Source: Pseudomonadota bacterium
GTDB lineage: Bacteria > Pseudomonadota > Gammaproteobacteria > Xanthomonadales > Rhodanobacteraceae
Direction: 5' to 3'
DNA length: 5,791 bases
Assembly: GCA_018241165.1 (NCBI GenBank)
Contig: JAFEEK010000229.1
Coordinates: 1-5,791, forward strand
A program made the position numbers and the translations under genes. Of this stretch, positions 1 through 4,679 are shown in pieces. Within the stretch, counting starts at the first letter, position 1. Each line of letters opens with the position of its first letter. The notes under the pieces were generated by a model. That model was not told the origin of the DNA and did no database searches. It saw only the letters and a program-made list of their open reading frames with translations.

Positions 1-579
1 CCGGCAGCGTGGGACGCACGCGGCGCCGAGGCCGGACTCATGCTGCTGCCCGCCGCACGGGGGCGCGGCTATGCGCGCGAGGCGCTCGCAGCCCTGATCG
101 AGGCGGCGTTTTTCCAATTGCGTGCGGACGCGGTTTGGGTGCAATATCGGCGCGCCAACACGGCGGCAGAAAGGCTCTGCGACGATACCGGTTTTCGCAG
201 TGCGGTTTCGCATCTCGACGACACGAAAATCCGCCGGTGCGTCAGGATTTCGCGGCGACCGGAATGGCGCAAACGATCCGAACTACCTATTAGGGGAAAG
301 ACAATGTCGAACATCATCGGGTTTCTGGAACAGGCCGGCAGCAACGCCGCGATGCGACACGCCAACCGCGAAGCGCTGCTGCGGATGATGCAGCAAGGAT
401 CCGTTGCCGATCCGGTCGCCTCGCCGCGGGAAACGATGTACTGCGCATTGCTCAAGGTGACTCCGCCGAAAAAGAAACCGGCCAAGAAGAAACCCGCCAA
501 GGCGCCCGCAAAGAAGAAACCGGCGAAGAAAGCGCCCGCCAAGAAGCCTGCGAAAAAGGCTCCGGCCAAACGCAAGTAA
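1..579 (+). CDS. GNAT-family N-acetyltransferase, C-terminal part; frame continues into the downstream small gene
   Basis: The frame is open from the first base, so the N-terminus lies outside the window. Window residues 20-25 read RGRGYA, the acetyl-CoA pyrophosphate-binding loop of GNAT motif A, followed by an amphipathic helix. Residues 53-65 carry the N-x-A-A-x-x-L...GF pattern of motif B. The usual Tyr of that helix is Cys60 here, so the catalytic detail is uncertain. It resembles RimJ/RimL-type enzymes, which acetylate amino groups of proteins or small molecules; the substrate cannot be told. The domain appears to end near RRPEW (Trp89, bases 265-267). The oddity is that no in-frame stop follows. 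The frame passes through ATG 304 and stops only at 577-579, so the formal ORF is a GNAT fused to the Lys-rich protein. I think the GNAT domain proper ends at about base 270-300 and that the rest is the separately initiated gene. The domain call is solid; the 3' boundary is not. Confidence 0.7.
   Translation, partial: PAAWDARGAEAGLMLLPAARGRGYAREALAALIEAAFFQLRADAVWVQYRRANTAAERLCDDTGFRSAVSHLDDTKIRRCVRISRRPEWRKRSELPIRGKTMSNIIGFLEQAGSNAAMRHANREALLRMMQQGSVADPVASPRETMYCALLKVTPPKKKPAKKKPAKAPAKKKPAKKAPAKKPAKKAPAKRK
292..300 (+). promoter_or_regulatory. Ribosome binding site of the first small gene
   Basis: AGGGGAAAG lies 3 nt before ATG 304, with 7 nt between its AGGGG core and the start codon. The same AGGGGAA core lies before the paralogous small gene at 2510. 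This is the main evidence that translation starts independently at 304, even though the GNAT frame runs through this point without a stop. Confidence 0.65.
304..579 (+). CDS. Small protein with conserved head and Lys/Pro/Ala-rich tail (copy 1)
   Basis: This is a 91-aa protein of unknown function. I do not recognise a named family with confidence. The head (residues 1-32) begins MSNIIGFLE, continues with GSNAA, RHA and RE motifs, and is probably helical. A short middle ends in RETMYC (a single Cys). Residues 54-91 are a low-complexity tail of KKP, AKK and PAKKAP units with 18 Lys and 1 Arg in 38 residues, like histone H1 or AlgP-type C-termini. Such tails usually bind nucleic acids or other polyanions. 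No signal peptide or membrane segment is visible, so it is presumably cytoplasmic. The start at 304 rests on the Shine-Dalgarno sequence and on alignment with the paralogue at 2510. Compared with that copy it lacks about 11 residues between the head and RETMY. It ends 26 nt before the cyclase gene, so the two are probably co-transcribed. The FLE...LR head vaguely recalls Nif11-like leader peptides, but no peptide-modifying enzyme is nearby and this is weak. Confidence 0.75.
   Translation: MSNIIGFLEQAGSNAAMRHANREALLRMMQQGSVADPVASPRETMYCALLKVTPPKKKPAKKKPAKAPAKKKPAKKAPAKKPAKKAPAKRK
463..576 (+). repeat. Low-complexity repeat encoding the Lys/Pro/Ala tail, copy 1
   Basis: Purine-rich, irregular in-frame repeats of AAG/AAA, CCG/CCC and GCC codons encode 38 residues of KKP/AKK/PAKKAP units. 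Synonymous codons vary between units, so selection probably acts on the protein rather than on an exact DNA repeat. Such tracts are prone to length change by slippage, which can explain why this tail is 7 residues longer than the 31-residue tail of the second copy. Confidence 0.7.
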
Positions 580-580
580 T

Positions 581-602
581 CCTGATTCGCTTCGGAATCC
601 GG
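581..602 (+). promoter_or_regulatory. Inverted repeat over the cyclase 1 ribosome binding region
   Basis: GATTC (584-588) pairs with GAATC (595-599) around a GCTTCG loop. CC (581-582) can pair with GG (601-602) across one mismatch. The right arm contains the GGAA/CCGGA purines expected to serve as the Shine-Dalgarno sequence of the next gene. A transcript hairpin here could lower cyclase translation or couple it to translation of the small gene upstream. It is short and could be chance; regulation is inferred only. Confidence 0.3.
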
Positions 603-605
603 ACT

Positions 606-2378
606 TTGACCGTGTTCTGCGGCTTTCGCCCGGTGCTGCTGACCGTGCGTTTGTTTGTGGCAATCCTGCTGCTGGCCGGCGCGTGGGCTTTTGCGGCCGA
701 CCAAGATCCTGGCGCATTGCTCAAACGCGCGGACGGCATCAAGACCGCAGACAACACGCAATTCCAGGCACTGCTCAAGCAAGTTGGCGCCGAAGCGGAT
801 CGGCTCACGCCCGCGCAACGCGATTTCCTGGATTACCTCAAAGGTTGGCAGGCGGGCTACACGGGCAATTTCGACGCATCCGGCGCCACGCTGCAGGCGG
901 TGATCGACCGCACGCAGGATGCGACGGTGCGCACCCGCGCCCTGATTACCCTGCTCAATTCGCAGGCGCTGGCGGCGCGATACGAAGACGCCTATTCGAA
1001 CCTGAGCAAGCTCCTCGATGCCCTGTCGCACGTTCAGGACCATGAAGCGCGAAACACCAGCTATGGCGTCGCGGCCCTGCTCTACAACCAGGCCGGGCAA
1101 TACGACCTCGCCATTCACTATGCCGACCTGTGGCTGGACGATTCCGCCGACCCCGCCGCCGCCTGCAAGGCGATGTCGTTCAAAGTAGAGGCGCTGTACA
1201 AACTCGGCAAGCTGGCGGCAAACGATCCCGCCATCGACAGCGGCATCCAGGCTTGCCGGCGCATCGGCGAACCGATGTGGGCCAACATCATCCTCGGTTG
1301 GCAGGCCAGCGTGCTGATGGATGGCGGCCAGGCCGGCAAGGCGCTGCGTTTGCTCAAGGCCGGCGACGCGCAGGAACTCGCAACGCAATACCCAGCGGCG
1401 ATCGGCCAGTTCCGTACCTTCATGGCGCGCGCCGCCCTGCTGACCGGCGACATCGCCCACGCCCGCGAGTACGCGCAAAGCGCCATCGATCTGGGCCCCA
1501 AGCGCGGGTATCCCAAATTCCTGGCCGATACCTACGACCTTCTTTACCAGGTCGCCAAGCGTCAGGGCGACGACAAGGCCGCTTTGGCGTGGCACGAAAA
1601 ATACGACGCCGCCAAGACCGACTATACGAACGACCGCAATGCGCACGCATTGGCCTACCAGATGGTGCACCAGCGCGTGCTCGACAACCAGCGCCAGCTT
1701 CAGGCTGCCAACGACAAGAACCAGGTGCTGGCGCTGCGCCAGCAGGTGGATTCGCAAAAGGCGCAAACGCGGCTGCTGTATGTCCTGCTCCTGCTGTGCG
1801 GCATGGTCATCATCGGCGGCTGGGCCTGGCGCACCAAGCGCTCGCAACTGAAGTTCCAGAAACTGGCACGGCGCGACGGCCTGACCGGGATTTTCAATCG
1901 CCAGCATTTCTTCGAAGCCGCGCAGGATGCGCTGCGCTACAGCGCCAAGTCCTCGCGCGAGGCCAGCCTGATCGTCATCGACCTGGATCATTTCAAGGCG
2001 GTCAACGACATGCACGGCCACGCCGCCGGCGATGCCGCATTGCGCCGCGTCGTCGCCGCCTGCCAGGAACGCTTGCGTTCGGTCGATATCTTCGGCCGCC
2101 TTGGCGGCGAGGAATTCGCCATCCTGCTGCCCGACTGCGCCGAGATGCCGGCCAGCCAGCGCGCCGAGGAAATGCGCAAGGCGATCGCCGGGATCCAGCG
2201 CTACGATCCGCTCTCGGACGTGCTGGTCACGGCCAGTTTCGGCGTCGCCGCCACCCGCGCCTGCGGCTACAACCTCACGACGCTGATTGCGGCAGCCGAC
2301 AACGCCATGTACGCGGCCAAGCATGCCGGCCGCAACCGCGTGGTGCGGCATCAGCCCAAGGCCGCTTCCGGCGCCTGA
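606..2378 (+). CDS. Membrane diguanylate cyclase with periplasmic TPR-like sensor (copy 1)
   Basis: A 590-aa protein predicted to make cyclic di-GMP from two GTP at the inner face of the cytoplasmic membrane. Residues 16-30 form a hydrophobic signal segment ending AFA, with likely cleavage after Ala30. Residues ~31-340 are helical and TPR-like (GQYDLAIHYA and GDDKAALAWHEKY units) and probably periplasmic. Residues ~343-389 are a Gln-rich probable coiled coil. About 390-411 is a transmembrane helix, followed by the basic stretch RTKRSQLKFQ. The GGDEF domain follows: LTGIFNRQHF, metal-binding DLDHFK (459-464), and active-site GGEEF (500-504). RSVD (491-494) sits exactly five residues before GGEEF, the position of the inhibitory I-site, so product feedback is expected. 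There is no EAL or HD-GYP domain. The start is non-ATG: TTG 606 is used here, but GTG 612 is equally possible and fits CCGGA (599-603) better. The function call is strong; the ligand is unknown. Confidence 0.92.
   Translation: MTVFCGFRPVLLTVRLFVAILLLAGAWAFAADQDPGALLKRADGIKTADNTQFQALLKQVGAEADRLTPAQRDFLDYLKGWQAGYTGNFDASGATLQAVIDRTQDATVRTRALITLLNSQALAARYEDAYSNLSKLLDALSHVQDHEARNTSYGVAALLYNQAGQYDLAIHYADLWLDDSADPAAACKAMSFKVEALYKLGKLAANDPAIDSGIQACRRIGEPMWANIILGWQASVLMDGGQAGKALRLLKAGDAQELATQYPAAIGQFRTFMARAALLTGDIAHAREYAQSAIDLGPKRGYPKFLADTYDLLYQVAKRQGDDKAALAWHEKYDAAKTDYTNDRNAHALAYQMVHQRVLDNQRQLQAANDKNQVLALRQQVDSQKAQTRLLYVLLLLCGMVIIGGWAWRTKRSQLKFQKLARRDGLTGIFNRQHFFEAAQDALRYSAKSSREASLIVIDLDHFKAVNDMHGHAAGDAALRRVVAACQERLRSVDIFGRLGGEEFAILLPDCAEMPASQRAEEMRKAIAGIQRYDPLSDVLVTASFGVAATRACGYNLTTLIAAADNAMYAAKHAGRNRVVRHQPKAASGA
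2007..2038 (+). repeat. Exact 32-nt match shared with the second cyclase gene (4225-4256)
   Basis: The stretch encoding the DMHGHAAGDA part of the GGDEF domain is identical base for base, including third positions, at 4225-4256. Nearby blocks, such as the one encoding AEEMRKA, also match over about 20 nt. This shows common ancestry of the two genes at DNA level and offers sites for recombination or gene conversion between the modules. Confidence 0.8.
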
Positions 2379-2403
2379 TGGCTGCGGCCGTTCTTTGCGC
2401 ATT

Positions 2404-2424
2404 GCCCGTGAATCGGGTTTGTTG
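2404..2424 (+). terminator. Weak terminator-like hairpin after cyclase 1
   Basis: CCCG (2405-2408) and CGGG (2414-2417) flank a TGAAT loop, with a possible extra G-T pair, followed by TTTGTTG. It lies 26 nt after the cyclase stop in the 131-nt gap between the two modules, the only gap here roomy enough for transcription to stop and restart. The four-to-five base-pair stem is short and the T-tract is interrupted, so it may be leaky or not real. Confidence 0.25.
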
Positions 2425-2498
2425 CACTATCGGCGGGCGATCCTGCCTTCGAGTCGGGAATGCGGCCGGAATCGCATATATTGCCGAATCCACCAGAT

Positions 2499-2506
2499 AA
2501 GGGGAA
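2499..2506 (+). promoter_or_regulatory. Ribosome binding site of the second small gene
   Basis: AAGGGGAA lies 5 nt (from its AGGGG core) before ATG 2510 and matches the site before the first small gene. An in-frame TAA (2498-2500) overlaps it, so here, unlike in copy 1, ATG 2510 cannot be internal to a longer protein. This fixes the start for the whole family. Confidence 0.7.
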
Positions 2507-2509
2507 CCC

Positions 2510-2794
2510 ATGTCGAACGTAATCGGTTTTCTCGAAAATGTAGGCAGCAATGCCGCGCTGCGCCACGCCAGCCGCGAGAGCGTGCTGCGCACCATGCGCG
2601 ACGAAGAAATTGAAAGCATTCTGCTGCAACCGCAACGTTCGTTGCTGAATGATTTACTTGGTGCGCGTGAGACCATGTATCTCAAGAACCAATCGAGCCC
2701 GCCTCCGAAGAAAAAAACTCCAGCCAAGAAAAAGCCGGTGAAAAAAGCACCGGCCAAGAAACCAGCGAAGAAGGCACCGGCCAGGCGCAAATAA
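2510..2794 (+). CDS. Small protein with conserved head and Lys/Pro/Ala-rich tail (copy 2)
   Basis: A 94-aa paralogue of the protein at 304. The head begins MSNVIGFLE and keeps GSNAA, LRHA and RE in register. The middle is longer and more acidic (RDEEIESILL, then a SLLNDLLG helix-like stretch) before RETMY. The Cys that follows RETMY in copy 1 is Leu here, so that Cys is not essential to the family as seen in this window. Residues 64-94 form the basic tail, with 13 Lys and 2 Arg in 31 residues of KKP/PAKK/APAKK units ending RRK. No signal peptide or membrane helix is seen. The stop is 17 nt from the next cyclase, so co-translation is likely. Function is unknown. Its linkage to a cyclase in both modules suggests a partner, regulator or effector of c-di-GMP signalling, and the tail suggests binding to nucleic acid or another polyanion. 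Both are inferences. Confidence 0.8.
   Translation: MSNVIGFLENVGSNAALRHASRESVLRTMRDEEIESILLQPQRSLLNDLLGARETMYLKNQSSPPPKKKTPAKKKPVKKAPAKKPAKKAPARRK
2699..2791 (+). repeat. Low-complexity repeat encoding the Lys/Pro/Ala tail, copy 2
   Basis: Purine-rich in-frame repeats encode 31 residues of KKK, PAKK and APAKK units, parallel to the tail at 463-576. The last two units match the first copy closely in protein but differ at several synonymous positions. Confidence 0.65.
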
Positions 2795-2795
2795 T

Positions 2796-2808
2796 AATCC
2801 ACCGGATT
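2796..2808 (+). promoter_or_regulatory. Inverted repeat over the cyclase 2 ribosome binding region
   Basis: AATCC (2796-2800) and GGATT (2804-2808) form a perfect five-base stem with an ACC loop, right after the small-gene stop and just before ATG 2812. The right arm holds the GGA of the probable Shine-Dalgarno sequence. The position mirrors the hairpin before cyclase 1, although the arms differ. It is short, so chance is possible. Confidence 0.28.
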
Positions 2809-2811
2809 TGG

Positions 2812-4596
2812 ATGGCCACGATGGCGCGTCCCGTTCCAAAATGGCGCCCGATCCGATGGGTCGGGCGCTTTCTCGTGATTGCGCTGTCGCTGCTCGCCAC
2901 GCTTGGCACCGCTGCGCCTGGAAACATCGATCAGCTTTTGCAGCGCGCGGATCAGATCAAATACACGCACAACGATGAATATCTGACCCTGCTCAAGCAA
3001 CTGGATGCACTGAGCGACAATTTGACGACCCAGCAGCGCGATTGGCTCGCGTATTTCCACGCATGGCAACTGGGCTACAGTGGCGCCTACGAAAAGGCGT
3101 TGGCTGCGTTCCAGGCCCTGCTTGCCCACACCCACGATCCAACCGTGCGCGCGCGTTCGCGTATCAGCCTGGTCTACGATCAGGTCAACTCCGGGCATCT
3201 GGATGATGCCTACACCGTGATCGGCGATCTGCTCGAATCCCTGCCGCAAATCGAAGATCACAACACGCATTTCCTGATTCTGGGAACAGCTGCCACTCTA
3301 TACGGCAGCGCAGGGCAATACGACTTGGCACTAAGCTACACCGAGCAAATGCTGGCCTATGATGACAGCGACCGTTCGGTCTGCTTCGCCCTGAGTTCGC
3401 AAGTCGACATTCTGCAATACAGCGCCAAACTGCACGCCACCGATGCGGCAATCCGTCGCGGCATCGACGCCTGCGAACGGTTCGGCGATTTGCTGTACGC
3501 CAATTCGATTCGAATCGACGTTGCGATTTCCCTGGTCGATCAAGGACAAGGCGCCGAAGCATTGAAACTGCTCGAACCCCATGAAGCCGAAGTGCTCGCA
3601 AGCAATTCGGCGACCACGATTTCCGAATTCGATTCGGCACTTGCACGTGCTTACTTTGCCGTCGCCGATATCGATCGCGCCAGGACCGCGGCGCGAAGCG
3701 CCATCGACCGCGCCAATTCGCAAGTCAATGCCAAATCCGTCGCCAATGCTTACAACGTGCTCTACGAAGTCGCCAAAAAACAGGGCGACGACAAGGCCGC
3801 GCTGGCGTATCACGAAAAATATGCCGCTGCCGACAAAGGCTATCTCAACGACATCAGCGCGCGCGCCCTGGCTTTTCAGATGGTGCATCAGCGCGTGCTC
3901 GACAGCCAGCGTCAACTCGAATCCGTCAACGACGCGAACAAAGTGTTGACACTGAAACAGCAGGTCGAAGCGCAAAAGTCGCGCGCGCGCCTGCTTTACA
4001 TGCTGCTGTTGTTCAGCGGGCTGCTCATCGTCGGCGGCTGGGCATACCGTACCAAGCGCTCGCAGCTCAAGTTCCAGAAACTGGCGCGCATCGACAGCCT
4101 GACCGGCATCTTCAACCGCCAGCACTTCTTCGATTCCGCGCAAGACGCCTTGCGCTACTGTGCGAGCAACGGCCGCCCGGCCAGCCTGCTGGCAATGGAC
4201 CTGGACCACTTCAAGTCGGTCAATGACATGCACGGCCACGCCGCCGGCGATGCCGCCCTGCAAAGCGCGGTTGCCGCCTGCCAGGAGCGCCTGCGTTCGG
4301 TCGACCTGTTCGGGCGACTCGGCGGCGAGGAATTCGCGATCCTGCTGCCGGATTGCCCGCTCGCCGCTGCCACGCAACGCGCCGAGGAAATGCGCAAGGC
4401 CATCCCCGCCTCACGCGACGGAATCACTCCCGACATTCTGGTCACGGCCAGTTTTGGCGTGGCCAGCACCCAAGCCTGCGGCTACAACCTCGCCACCATG
4501 CTCGCCCATGCCGACAATGCGCTGTACGACGCCAAGCGCGGCGGGCGCAATCGCGTGCAAACGCATGCTCCGGCCGAATCTTCGGCTACGACCTGA
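2812..4596 (+). CDS. Membrane diguanylate cyclase with periplasmic TPR-like sensor (copy 2)
   Basis: A 594-aa paralogue of the cyclase at 606 with the same order of parts. A basic N-terminus and hydrophobic segment (residues 20-35, ending GTAA) form a signal sequence or anchor. A helical, TPR-like periplasmic region follows to ~343 (GQYDLALSYTEQ; GDDKAALAYHEKY), then a coiled coil ~347-393, a transmembrane helix ~394-414 (LLYMLLLFSGLLIVGGW) and the cytoplasmic GGDEF domain. DLDHFK is at 463-468, GGEEF at 504-508, and the I-site RSVD at 495-498. All catalytic and feedback residues I can check are present, so it should make c-di-GMP. The sensor half has diverged much more from copy 1 than the coiled coil, membrane and catalytic parts, which suggests a different stimulus with the same output. 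ATG 2812 is chosen; ATG 2821 in frame also works. It begins 17 nt after the small gene. The catalytic assignment is firm; the signal is unknown. Confidence 0.92.
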   Translation: MATMARPVPKWRPIRWVGRFLVIALSLLATLGTAAPGNIDQLLQRADQIKYTHNDEYLTLLKQLDALSDNLTTQQRDWLAYFHAWQLGYSGAYEKALAAFQALLAHTHDPTVRARSRISLVYDQVNSGHLDDAYTVIGDLLESLPQIEDHNTHFLILGTAATLYGSAGQYDLALSYTEQMLAYDDSDRSVCFALSSQVDILQYSAKLHATDAAIRRGIDACERFGDLLYANSIRIDVAISLVDQGQGAEALKLLEPHEAEVLASNSATTISEFDSALARAYFAVADIDRARTAARSAIDRANSQVNAKSVANAYNVLYEVAKKQGDDKAALAYHEKYAAADKGYLNDISARALAFQMVHQRVLDSQRQLESVNDANKVLTLKQQVEAQKSRARLLYMLLLFSGLLIVGGWAYRTKRSQLKFQKLARIDSLTGIFNRQHFFDSAQDALRYCASNGRPASLLAMDLDHFKSVNDMHGHAAGDAALQSAVAACQERLRSVDLFGRLGGEEFAILLPDCPLAAATQRAEEMRKAIPASRDGITPDILVTASFGVASTQACGYNLATMLAHADNALYDAKRGGRNRVQTHAPAESSATT

Positions 4597-4668
4597 GACC
4601 TAGTCCCTGCGGCACTACTCGGCGACACCGGCAAGCGCGGAAAATCCCCGCCGCATCTGCATCCAATC

Positions 4669-4673
4669 GGGAA
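4669..4673 (+). promoter_or_regulatory. Ribosome binding site deciding the GTG start of the receptor
   Basis: GGGAA lies 6 nt before GTG 4680. No ATG lies in frame between the previous gene and the signal peptide, so this site supports the GTG start. Confidence 0.5.
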
Positions 4674-4679
4674 AATACC

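Larger units (their letters stand above)
304..2378 (+). repeat. Duplicated two-gene module, unit 1
   Basis: The small Lys-tailed gene plus the sensor diguanylate cyclase. The same order, strand and tight spacing recur at 2510-4596. Recognisable similarity extends a few dozen bases upstream of the small gene, into its leader. Homology is visible at protein level along the whole unit and at DNA level in the catalytic part. Confidence 0.85.
2510..4596 (+). repeat. Duplicated two-gene module, unit 2
   Basis: Second unit of the tandem duplication, starting 2206 nt after the first. Both genes are intact with plausible start signals and all catalytic residues, so neither unit looks like a decaying copy. 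Confidence 0.85.

Noticed and set aside
463..576. CRISPR array or mobile-element terminal repeat
   Set aside because: The repeats are short, irregular and in frame, and encode a Lys/Pro/Ala tail. There are no spacers, no transposase and no inverted ends in the window.
304..579. RiPP precursor (Nif11-like leader) call for the small proteins
   Set aside because: The head has only a faint FLE...LR resemblance, the C-terminus is a Lys tail rather than a core peptide, and no maturase, protease or transporter gene is nearby in this window.
69..2402. A 777-codon open frame on the minus strand
   Set aside because: It lies opposite the GNAT, small and cyclase genes. The translation is low-complexity where it mirrors the Lys tail (AGFF-type repeats) and shows no domain. 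Long antisense frames are expected opposite GC-rich genes with strong third-position bias.
2402..2482. Promoter-like hexamers in the intermodule gap: TTGCCC with CACTAT 17 nt later, and TATATT at 2477-2482
   Set aside because: The first has a poor -10 match. The second has no -35 hexamer at an acceptable distance. A promoter may exist here but the sequence alone does not support a call.
1130..2500. A 456-codon + strand frame inside cyclase 1
   Set aside because: It is the shifted frame of a clear GGDEF gene, with an Arg/Pro/Gly-rich composition and no domain. It ends at the TAA just before the second small gene.
2275..4377. Long minus-strand frames at 2275-3270 and 3331-4377
   Set aside because: They are shadows of the second module with the same features as the first antisense frame. 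No motif, start signal or plausible product was seen.
4637..4651. Possible terminator GCGG/CCGC between cyclase 2 and the receptor
   Set aside because: The stem is only four base pairs with a 7-nt loop and no T-tract, so it is within chance for this GC content.
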